A stretch of DNA of 64,000 bases from Zychaea mexicana. Lineage: Eukaryota; Mucoromycota; Mucoromycetes; Mucorales; Lichtheimiaceae. The DNA lies in NCBI RefSeq assembly GCF_025766255.1, contig NW_026516664.1, positions 310,001 to 374,000 of the forward strand, read 5' to 3'. The notes under the pieces were generated by a model that was not told the DNA's origin, ran no database searches, and was given only the letters and a program-made list of their open reading frames with translations. Positions within the stretch are counted from its first letter, which is position 1. The number at the start of each line of letters is the position of its first letter. Below, in pieces: positions 48,353 through 58,533 of the stretch. The position numbers and the translations under genes are program-made.

Positions 48353-49519
48353 ATGAGCAGCTCGAAATCAAACACCAATAGCGACAACAACAATAACAAC
48401 AATTCTGCAGTGTCCAATGTCGTAAACGATTTAGTACGTGCTGCTGTGGGCGGCGATACAAGTGCTGTACCAGATGACGATATCGACAAGTACGTTGCCG
48501 ATTTAATTCTTAAAGAAGCCGAGGCCAAACGAAAAAAGTACGACAATGAAGGTGTGCGTGCGTATCAACCTGACTTTGGAGCGTAAGTTTCTTCCATTTT
48601 ATTTTTGTGTTAAATAATATAAACATTGTGGATGTATTGGCTCGCATAAGCTATGCAAGACGATCAAAAATTGTTGTTGTTAATATTTCATATTAGAGCT
48701 CAACCCAACAATCTGCCAAAACCAAATAAACGATTCTTTTTTAACATGATAAAGGCAACCGATAGTTACAACCAATCACTTAAAGAACAAGAAGAAGAAC
48801 TTGCTCGAGAAAAAGAGAGATACCTTCGACGAAGACGACGACATGGACATTGTGACGATGACGATTCGAGTGACGAGCGTAGAAAAAGGCGACGAAGGCA
48901 CGACTACGATTCATCTCGGCGACAGCACCATCATTACCACCGTCATGACAGCGAGCGGGATGACGAGGTTGATGATAAATACTCGGACGATGATCGATCT
49001 TCTTCTTCTCGGATGCATCGAAAGGATCATAATCAATCAGCATCAAAGCATGGCAATTTTGATGATGGAGAAGAAGAAGGACGACGACCATCACATAAAG
49101 ATGACAGCTCAAAAAAACAAAATGATAAACGACGATCAAAAGGCTCAGAGAAAGCTTCTATACCCGTTATCATTCGTGGACGGGGTCGAGCAACACAAGG
49201 CAGCAGTAGTAAGATGGACAAGTATTTTTCCAAGCAATATGATCCAGCGTTAGACATTGAACCTGATTTGGACAGGATGATTCTTGCCGAATTCAATGAT
49301 AGCGATGACGACAGCAGCACGAAGAAGAGAAAGAAGAAGAAGAAGGATAAAAAGGAAAAGAAAAAGAGCAAAAAGAAAAAATCATCATCAAAAAGAAAGA
49401 AACGAGAGGAGACTGATAGCGGCGATGGTAGTAGTAGTGGTAGCGATGATGATTATGTTCGAGTAAAATCTCCTCCCCCTCCTAGACCTATAAGAGCTTG
49501 GGATGTGGGCAAATTTTGA
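48353..49519 (+). CDS. Lys/Arg/Ser-rich nuclear protein (fungal Prp38B-annotated type)
   Basis: Two exons (48353-48582, 48697-49519) give 350 aa. The N-terminal 130 residues are ordered: DDDIDKYVADLILKEAEAKR, YDNEGVRAYQ, then PKPNKRFFFNMIKATDSYN and a charged helix. The rest is arginine- and lysine-rich with long basic runs (KKRKKKKKDKKEKKKSKKKK) and acidic Ser patches. The xPKPNxRFxxNxIxxTDxxN segment is shared by fungal proteins commonly annotated as pre-mRNA-splicing factor 38B-like; I know of no proven function. Nuclear localisation is expected from composition. The C-terminus PPPPRPIRAWDVGKF may be a short interaction motif. Confidence 0.7.
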
Positions 49520-49836
49520 TTTTGCATATCTGGAAATTTGATATAATCACGCTATCTGTGTTTATTTATGTTCTTACACCGGCGATATGGTATTTCTCGC
49601 TCGATGGATGGCAACATGACTGGAAGGCACAGTAGTAATCCATTATAGCGAACCTGTGTTTTAACATGATGTTCCCATGGATACGCTATGGTGGTCTGGT
49701 TCATCCTTTTGCAGTTCTCGATTTCGATTGCTTCAATCGCCGAGAAGCGCAGGGCATCAATAAAGTAGCGAGAGTTACAATTGTTGATTACAGTAAAGTG
49801 CGGTAAAATTCTTAATAGTTAAATCCATCACTACAG

Positions 49837-51319
49837 CGTCCTTTATGTCATTGAGTACTACAAGCGATGGATGACAACTTTTCCAACGATCCAAGCATTG
49901 GCGAATGCCGATATTGAGGTACACATTCAATTTATCTGATTATTGTTCCACAGGATACTGTACAAATAACCTAAAAAGAACATGTATTTAGAAAGTAAAC
50001 GAGCTATGGGCAGGATTAGGCTACTACTCTCGGGCACGTCGGTTATGGGAGGGTGCGCAAAAAGTGTGCAATGAATTCGATGGGTCTTTGCCAAACAATG
50101 CTGACGACTTGCAAAAACACATCCCTGGTGTTGGACGGTATACGGCTGGTGCTGTTGCATCTATTGTGTTCAACCAGTGTGCACCTGTCGTTGACGGTAA
50201 CGTAATCCGTGTTATTGCTGGTCTGCGTGCCATTGGTGCCGATCCTAAGAAATCCAGCGCTGTCAAGTTGTTTTGGTAGGTCTTCGATTTTTATTATCCA
50301 TAGCAGATGCTAGACTTGATTCTGTTACTTATGCGGACAAATACACTACAAGGAAAATTGCTGCGATATTGGTATTAAAGAAAAGGCCAGGCGATTTTAA
50401 CCAGGCGTTGATGGAGCTAGGTGCAACTGTTTGCACTCCACAGAATCCTCAATGTGGATCTTGTCCTTTACAAAGCAACTGTTATGCTTTTACACAACGA
50501 GACGTCTATTCACGATTAAAAGCAGAGAAGTTCTGGGAACAAAAGAAGCGCAAACGGGAGGAAATGGAACATGGTAAGTTAATGTTTTTTTACCTTGCTT
50601 GTTTTACAACGCTCATTGATTTACACCACGATTGTCTTTAGAGTGCGCTCATTGCCCTGAAATACAAACAGTCTTGCGCGAAGACGAAGATTATGCTGTC
50701 ACTAGTATGATATTGCATTCAGAAAACATAACATTTAGATTGAAATATGCTTCAATAGATATCCTGCAAAGCCAGAAAAGAAGAAGCCTCGAAATGAAGA
50801 TTAGAATATTTTAAAAGAGAAAGTACGGGAAGATCAAGGGGACTAGCTGTGCATCTTTCTTTCTGACCTTTTTTTACATTGTTATTAGAATGCGCAGTCT
50901 ATATCATCCAACTTGATTCTAAGTTCTTGATTTCCAAAAGGCCGGATACGGGATTATTGGCAGGGCTATGGGAATTTCCAAGCTTAGAATTGGGAAGTTT
51001 AACCACAACTTACAATGAACGAGCAGTCAAGGCAAGCGACTATCTATGCGAACGTTATGACCTGGACATCACTGCAAAGGGAGCAGTATCACAGAGACAG
51101 GATCTTGGAAACGTTGTGCATCTTTTTTCCCATATTCGCAAGGTGTATCATGTCGAATGGATCCATGTTTCGGAGGGAACTGTTGTGGATGACAAAGAAC
51201 AAGTCAAGTGGGTCACCAGCGATGAGTTGAAAACTTCACCTATTCCTACAGGACTAAAAAAGGCTCTCATTTCGCTCCGAACAGAGAACACCATACCCCA
51301 ATGTAGTAATGGAAAATAA
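49837..51319 (+). pseudogene. MUTYH-like adenine DNA glycosylase, probably degraded
   Basis: Recognisable exons: 49837-49918 (VIEYYKRWMTTFPTIQALA), 49992-50275, 50353-50573, 50642-50704, a linker block at 50758-50800, and 50889-51319. Intact parts include [14 protein letters not shown], the helix-hairpin-helix [14 protein letters not shown], the catalytic Asp in [22 protein letters not shown], the iron-sulfur loop C-x6-C-x2-C-x5-C, and the Nudix-like domain GLLAGLWEFPS. Missing or broken: the N-terminal block with the catalytic Glu (consensus SEIMLQQTQ) cannot be found in any upstream frame. The conserved Tyr-Pro...Lys-Lys-Lys linker is present but is off by one base relative to its acceptor, and its expected donor reads AT instead of GT. 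Skipping that linker exon restores the frame, so residual expression is possible. MUTYH removes adenine opposite 8-oxoguanine. Confidence 0.6.
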
Positions 51320-52496
51320 ATTTTCCGTTTTCCTTCCAAAAGAGGGCTTCTCGGAGGCCTCCAATTTTGGTAACGGCTTCTCCGATGGAAACGCCTCCGT
51401 GGTGGCTCGCTCGGATCGATATAAAAGGAAACTGTCACTTCATGACTAATAAAAGATTGAAAGAAAAATACACCTCTATTTTTCATCTATTTTATCTGCT
51501 TTTATCAAAAAATGAACAATATTCCACCATCAGCTATTATTCGCAATCGCGTTGTTATTCATGCAACACCTCGGGGTATGTACAGAAAAGGAAGTTTCTC
51601 GGCGCGTTGCGCCTTTATCTCGATCCGAGTAGAGAGGACTTTAAATTTTTGCAAAACTGTTTTGGGTTCTCTGTTCGGAGCGAAATGAGGGCAACCTTAA
51701 CTGAAGGTTTATCTTGTTTGAGTGTGAAATTAAACGGGGAACCACTGTATATAATTGCTGGCAAATTGCCTATCATAAAGGATGTTGCCACTTTGCCATC
51801 TTGCAAAAAACGGAGTCTGCCTGTAGGTGAACTGAGTATATGTGGCGATGATGCGATCATCGAAATATAAACAGCCCATAATATCTGCATCTGCACAGAT
51901 ACATACTTTAAGAAGTGATGTGCTGCATAGACGCAACCATGCATAATGATACTCGTTTCCACATATACGACGCAGAATACAGAGAAGGTATTAGATTTCT
52001 TCTCCAAGAAATACATTAGCTGTCAGCACATTTAGAATAATAGTATCTATACTCAACATTTGTGTAATGGGCTGTCAAGTTAATAGGTAGCATCATCTGT
52101 AGTGTTACTTTTTCGTCAACTTTTTCAATATAAATATATAGCCAGATGTGCTCAATTGATGATCCTTGTGTGGCGTAATAAGGAAGGGCTGGGCTTGATT
52201 TAATGCATACGGTTTTTACTTCTGTATCATAGGAAGTTACAATGCAGTATGCTCTACAGATGGCGTTACATTTCCTAGCCCCTTTTTCCTTGCAGAGGTA
52301 GAATTAGAGTCAGTCTTTTAGTATAAAAGGTTCGTTTTTCTGCAGAACGCCTTTGCTCTATATCAAATATTTTTGTGATCCTCACTCATTGTAAGTCATC
52401 TTTTCTTAATTTCACTACTATGTACCTTTAAATCTATTCAACTAACCATAATTTATATGTACACGCTTATAGTAAACAAGACAAACATGGTTCAAG
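51320..52496. other. Gene-free region with a short inverted match to the MUTYH 3' end
   Basis: About 28 bp at 51655-51690 is a near-perfect inverted copy of 51262-51290, the segment coding ALISLRTEN. A second weaker inverted match involves CTCGGATCGA near 51410 and 51630. A TATA-like element (gtataaaagg) at about 52321-52330 sits upstream of the secreted peptide gene. Otherwise nothing is seen. Confidence 0.5.
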
Positions 52497-52702
52497 TTTT
52501 CTCTCTCCAACGCCTTTCTCTTTCCGTGGTTTTGGCCTCGATGCTGGCTTCCGTGCTGGTTTCTGCTGCTGACAGTAACACTTGCAACACTTATTGGGGG
52601 GAAGTTTGTAATCCTCGTGTATCAACTCAATGCTGCGGTGATACAAAATGCATGAAAGACAAATCATCTGGCGCTTATATATGCGGGCCAAAGCATACAT
52701 AG
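52497..52702 (+). CDS. Small secreted six-cysteine (knottin-pattern) peptide
   Basis: A single-exon frame; I take the Met at 52497 (MVQVFSLQ) rather than the one 40 bp upstream because it starts a clean signal peptide. The protein is 68 aa: a signal sequence of about 26 residues (LSLSVVLASMLASVLVSA-A) and a mature peptide of about 42 residues with exactly six Cys in the order C-x7-C-x7-CC-x4-C-x10-C. This is the inhibitor-cystine-knot arrangement. In fungi such peptides may be effectors, antimicrobial or signalling molecules; nothing in the sequence decides which. A TATA box lies about 170 bp upstream. It sits just outside a repeat-rich palindrome. Function unknown. Confidence 0.72.
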
Positions 52703-52867
52703 AGTGATAGCTCATCCTTACTTTGGGTTTCTTTTGTTCCTTTTCTTTTTGGGATTCCCCTTTCCTTTATATTCCTGTTGAAGGATAGCTATAGTTTCTT
52801 TGCATACATCCCCACCCCGAGTCCTGACTCCGCTATCCGCATCTCAGCTCGCAACAAAATAAAGTCT

Positions 52868-54510
52868 TTGGCCAATCAGAGGGCCGTATAAGTATCCTTA
52901 AAGCAGCCAATGACAGCTTTGAATAAACTTTTACGTGTAACACTTTAAAATACTGGTGCATGACATTGCTGTAATTTCAACTTGATCGAGTAATATGCCA
53001 TAGTAGTGTCTCTAGTTGAAAGAACCAAAATGCATAATATCAACGACAATATTGCAAGGGCTACAGGTGCAAGGACATAACTTTTATGCAATGCCATTTT
53101 TTAAACTAGGTCCTTTATTTAAAATGCGTAATGGATTTGCGCATAACTGATACACGGATTATCACTTACGTTTTGTTTGATCACTGATAAAATGTTTGGA
53201 TGGTAGACTAAGTAGCATTATGCTCTGTCAAAAAGAAGCAGTGTTAAAGATAAAAGGATGTGTGCGATAAAAAGGAGTCCATTCTCTATTAACCAGTGGT
53301 CATTGATGAAACAAGCTGCTTGTAAGGTGCGGACAGGAACAAGACAAGACAAGAACAAAGAGACCGGAGGGAAATGTGCTAGGTGCTTTCAGAAGAGCAA
53401 GACAAGACAATAAGAAAACCTGAAGGTAGGAGACCATATGTTGAGAGAAGAGACGAGGAACAAGATATAGGCAAGGAAACAAGATATCTGACTGACGTTT
53501 TATTATTCAAAGACTTATGGTGTTTATATATCTTTTACTATGGAATTTAGTAATGCGAATAAACGGAAAGATTGGTATTAGGGTTGAAAATTGGGACGAT
53601 GATGGTGGATGATATTGTTACTTGAGGATTTAATAAATGATCATCGAGGTTGAGGGTGATCAGTTAGTAGAGGTCGAGGAATGTTCATAACACTACTGAC
53701 GATACTAGTGAAATCATGTGATTGATATGACCAAAAAGGTTATAAAAGTAGCATACTGCACGACTCATCGAGACGTTGGCTTTTCTTCCTAACTTCCAAC
53801 GCGCTTGCCCCGCATCTTTTTTTTTCTTGGCCTTTTGTACGTATGCATTCATTTACATTCTGTCGTTGCAGTTGCTGTTTGATCGTCACGATTGATGATT
53901 CTTTATTCGCAACCTGGTCTAACATTCTTTTCGATTTTTTCTCTAAAGTTCTGTCTCTCTCTCTCTCTTTCTCTCGGGCACTGGCCGGCACAGTGTAGCG
54001 TCATGTGAGTTGTGCTTTTATGCTGTGAAGCTGTGTGAGAAGTTGTCATTCGTGTGAGAATTATCAATTCTCGTTATTGTAATCGGTTGCATAGCCCACT
54101 ATTGAAGACCAGGGCTCTGGTTGAATTCTGCGTTGCCCGGCGGCGCCTTCACTTGGGTAAGTGCACCTGGCACGACGACAATTTCTTATCAACGACTAAA
54201 CCCTTTCTGTATTACCGATATAGTGAGGATGACGTACCCTGTCAGCAGTGTGCGTAGAAGCTCGTAAGTACTCTTTGAGTATGGGAATTGATACGGGCAC
54301 GACAAGTTATTTCCTTATTTGTTCGGGGCATGACAAGCTCTAATAATAGATATGATATGTTACACAGAGCAGCATAATAGCTGACACTCTTAGTGTTAAT
54401 TATAGCAGATGGGTGGTGTCGTGCCCGTAAGAAGCACAGCGCGTATGTATTATGTAAGAAGGCAATTCGATGACATATGTAGGTGGGACGCGTCGTGCCC
54501 GTAAGAAGCA
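52868..54510 (+). mobile_element. Left arm of a large imperfect palindrome
   Basis: About 1.64 kb whose reverse complement matches 54971-56577 along nearly its whole length with scattered substitutions and small indels. Segments shared in inverted order include the start near 52868 (ttggccaatcag...), the tract of CT repeats with cactggccggcac at about 53950-53993, a 67-codon frame at 54054-54257 that is identical in the other arm, and repeated GTCGTGCCCG motifs. No transposase, reverse transcriptase or other recognisable domain is found. It may be a foldback-type element or two inverted copies of a non-autonomous element or solo LTR. Confidence 0.8.
54293..54504. repeat. Nested TA-flanked unit bounded by CGGGCACGAC inverted ends
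   Basis: CGGGCACGACAAG starts at 54294 directly after TA. GTCGTGCCCG copies end at about 54427 and 54502, each directly followed by TA. A further degenerate copy (CGGGGCATGACAAG) is at 54324. Inverted ends with TA on both sides are typical of Tc1/mariner-type MITEs. The mirror copies are in the right arm. Confidence 0.55.
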
Positions 54511-54970
54511 TTGATTTCTTGTGCTTATTTATAAGTCTTCTGTTCAAACTTGCTCATAGATCACAGCCAGATTTTAATAAATCAAAGAATAATTCTGCAG
54601 TACAGTGTAAAATTACTTGATATAGGATATTCCATACTATTTCTACATAGAATATGAAAAAGTTTTATAAATATTTGCCCAGCAAACGTTTATACTATAT
54701 AAATATGTACGTCAAGAAAACGTATGTTATCAAGCTGACAGCTGCATTTGGTATAAATTAATACCACTTTGAGAGACAAAAGAAATCTATGTAGAGGAAA
54801 ATAGAGAAGATATTTATGATGGTTCAAAATGTAAAAAAGAGAGAGAAACCTTTCTATGTAGCGCTGTGAATGTGTGATATATTAAGTATAATGGAAGCGC
54901 TGCTGTACAAAAACGTGCCAAAGAATAAAACAAGGCAAGTTTCTACTAATACGTCTTCAAAGTTTCCTCC
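54511..54970. other. Central spacer of the palindrome
   Basis: 460 bp of AT-rich single-copy-looking sequence between the arms. No open frame of note. Confidence 0.6.
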
Positions 54971-56577
54971 TTACGGGCACGACGCGTCCCACCTACATAT
55001 GTCATCGAATTGCCTTCTTACATAATACATACGCGCTGTGCTTCTTACGGGCACGACACCACCCATCTGCTATAATCAACACTAAGAGTGTCAGCTATTA
55101 TGCTGCTCTGTGTAACATATCATATCTATTATTAGAGCTTGTCGTGCCCCGAACAAATAAGGAAATAACTTGTCGTGCCCGTATCAATTCCCATACTCAA
55201 AGAGTACTTACGAGCTTTCTACGCACACTGCTGACAGGGTACGTCATCCTCACTATATCGGTAATACAGAAAGGGTTTAGTCGTTGATAAGAAATTGTCG
55301 TCGTGCCAGGTGCACTTACCCAAGTGAAGGCGCCGCCGGGCAACGCAGAATTCAACCAGAGCCCTGGTCTTCAATAGTGGGCTATGCAACCGATTACAAT
55401 AACGAGAATTGATAATTCTCACACGAATGACAACTTCTCACACAGCTTCACAGCATAAAAGCACAACTCACATGACGCTACACTGTGCAGGCCAGTGCCC
55501 GAGAGAAAGAGAGAGAGAGAGAGACAGAACTTAAAAGAAGAATGTTAGACCAGGTTGCAAATAAAGAATCACCAATCGTGACGATCAAACAGCAACTGCA
55601 AAGACAGAATGTCAATGAAGTCATACGTACAAAAGGCCAAAAGCACAAAAAAAATGATGCGGGGCAAGCGCGTTGAAGTGAGGAAGAAAAGCCAACGTCT
55701 CGATGAGATCATATCAATCACATGATTTCACTAGTGTCGTCAACAGTGTTATGAACATTCCTCGACCTCTACAAGTGATCACCCTCAACCTCGATGATCA
55801 CTTATTAAATCCCCAAGTAACAATATCATCCATCATCATCGTCCGAATTATCAACCCTAATACCAATCTTTCCGTTTATTCGCATTATTAAATTCCATAG
55901 TAAGAGATATATAAACACCATAAGTCTTTGAATAGTGAAACATCAGTCAGATATCTTGTTTCCTTGCCTATATCTTGTTCCTCGTCTCTTCTCTCAACAT
56001 ATGGTCTCCTACCTTCAGGTTTTCTTATTGTCTTGTCTTGTTCTTCTGAAAGCACCTAGCACATTTCCCTCCGGTCTCTTTGTTCTTGTCTTGTCTTGTT
56101 CCTGTCCGCACCTTAACAAGCAGCTTGTTTCATCAATGACCACTGGTTAATAGAGAATGGACTCCTTTTTATCGCACACATCCTTTTATCTTTAACACTG
56201 CTTCTTTTTGACAGAGCATAATGCTACTTAGTCTACCATCCAAACATTTTATCAGTGATCAAACAAAACGTAAGTGATAATCCGTGTATCAGTTATGCGC
56301 AAATCCATTACGCATTTTAAATAAAGGACCTAGTATAAAAAATGGTATTGCATAAAAGTTATGTCCTTGCACCTGTAGCCCTTTGTATCCCCTGCAATTG
56401 TTGTCATAGAATGAATATTGGTTCTTTCAACTAAAGACACTGCTATGGCATATTACTCGATCAAGTTAAAATTACAGCAATGTCATGCACCAGTATTTTG
56501 AAGTGTTACACGCAAAAGCTTATTCAGAGCTGTCATTGGCTGCTTTAAGGATTCTTATACAGCCTTCTGATCGGCAA
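54971..56577 (-). mobile_element. Right arm of the large imperfect palindrome
   Basis: Inverted counterpart of 52868-54510. Read on the plus strand it contains a TATA-like agatatataaacacc near 55906 followed by a pyrimidine-rich transcribed-looking tract with cttgtcttgtctt repeats (about 56028-56100). That layout would fit an LTR or a promoter-bearing element. A frame at 55485-55676 has a counterpart at 53740-53991 in the left arm with a shared peptide (MLDQVANKES and TIKQQLQRQNVNE), but frames are disrupted by indels. No known domain. Confidence 0.75.
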
Positions 56578-58533
56578 AAATGTAAGCCCAGGAACTTCCG
56601 TTGTGCACTTTAGTAGGTTCTCGAAACGTCCTCAACGAGTTCAGTTGGTAACCAACTTTACCATCGTCAAGTTTCGACCACAACACCCTTCGTGGTGAGA
56701 GGGGCTCTACCGAACCTCCCTCCTTATATTCACTTCCTCTACAAACAACCACCAACAACGACGATGATAACTATGCAATTCACGTTTCTTATACACTCAA
56801 TATGATAAAAGATAACGTTCTGTAATTGTGTATGCTGCTATGCTAACTTCAGAAAAAAAATCATCTTGTCACATTTTGGAATACGCCTGACACACAAGAT
56901 GTTAATTATGGACAGCACTAGTACATATTCACTGTGTGAAGAACCACAAAGAAGCAGTGGAAGCCTGTGGATTAAAGATATTGTATATACCCCCATATAG
57001 TTCATTTCTTAACCTATCAAAGAGCGCGAAGGCAGGCGTTAAAAGGAACTTTTAACAAAAGATACCTCTTTGCCTTATGAGCTATTAGTTTAGCCTATTT
57101 AATTATAGTACACTATAACAAAGGACCAAATGCGCCAAAATAAAAGATATCAAATGTCTACTCGTCCCCAAATGACAAAATGCTGAGTAAACTCTCCATC
57201 GGCCAAATGGAATTTCGTGTCACGCAAAGTTGAAAAGGCTCGGTGCCGCAATCAATAGTGGAAACCCTGTATGTCTGTTTAATGGTATATCCTTTGAAAC
57301 ACAAACGTGCGTCAGTATCGTAGTTGATGGACCACTCACGCATCATACTGTATCATATGATCAAGTGTAAGCTTCTTCATCTGTTAAACTTTTCAGGTAA
57401 CTCAGTACCAGTTGGAGGATGCATGCGCATGAGATAGGATTGTTTTTCTGTCTTTTTATCTTTATGATGATGTATTCATGCTCAAAAAGTAAAAGGGGTG
57501 GGTACTGCGATTATAGGAGGACTAGGGGCACTTGTTGGTGTTGTTAGGTTACGGAAGGAGCGGCACGTGCCCAATCTCCTCCACCCCCAATAGAGAGAAA
57601 ATAGCGGAAGTTTTTTTAAAATCATGTGAGCATCCAAAAGGAAAAACAACCAAAAAAAGATAAACAAATTTTTTATCCGCTTTGAAAGTATACAAGTGAT
57701 CTGTATTGTGCAGGTATTAATGACTGGCCATGAATGTCACTCATTTTTATTTGTTTCCGATTCACATTTTTTGTATGTTAAAACGGAAGAAGCAAAGAAT
57801 CTGCCCGGGGAGAGAAGGGGGGATGCCGGGGCAAGTAAGTGAAGCTGCACTTTAAGGTGATGATTTTAGATCGGAACTTTAATAATTGAAGTAGCATATA
57901 TTACACATATACTTTAGGACAAGAACACATCCATATGGAGACATAAACAAGCAGGTTGCAAACGACATATTCTCGGAGATGTCCGGAAGCCAGCGAGGAA
58001 GGGGTGGTCAGAGACGGAAACTGTGGTATTCTTGCCGGTGGCGTGGCAGACTTGAGCCATCAGTCGCCCATGGAAACGGTTGCGTGGAAACACTTCTTCC
58101 ACTACCAACCCCGAGAGAGACCCACTAAGCGAGCAAACGGTGTCTTGTGTAAACCAAAGGGTAGAAATGGGATGGGGGGAGTTGGAGGGAGCGATGAAAT
58201 TGGCCAAACAGGACACGGCGGGGAGGGAGATTGGGATCGCAACCTATTGTTTGACGGGGATTATCGCATTTGATTGGACGATAACACGAGTGATCCAAGA
58301 TAAGCCCGGGAGATAAGCGTGAGCATGCAGATTGATTGGGCCAAGCGAGTTTTTATCTGTCTCTTGATCCTCTCTTCCTTTCTTTTTCCTCCATTCACTC
58401 ACTCTCTCTCTCTCTCTCTCCCCACACCGTTGCCTTTGCTTCCTTCACCCCGCATTGCTTCTCCACAAACACTGTTGCTTTTAAGCTTTTTATCTAACAC
58501 ACACACTTACACACTTCCTCAAAGAACAGCTGA
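56578..58533. other. Gene-free region upstream of the kinase
   Basis: About 2 kb. Short random frames only. A CT microsatellite (58399-58420) lies in the probable 5' leader of the kinase gene. No RNA gene or known repeat is visible. Confidence 0.45.
58399..58420 (+). repeat. (CT)n tract
   Basis: About eleven CT units just upstream of the kinase start codon, followed by CACA steps. It is the pyrimidine-rich leader typical of fungal promoters. Confidence 0.85.

Noticed and set aside
52868..56577. Palindrome as an assembly artefact
   Set aside because: The arms differ by many scattered substitutions and indels and are separated by a unique 460-bp spacer, which a mirrored contig join would not produce. 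Long reads would still be the final test.
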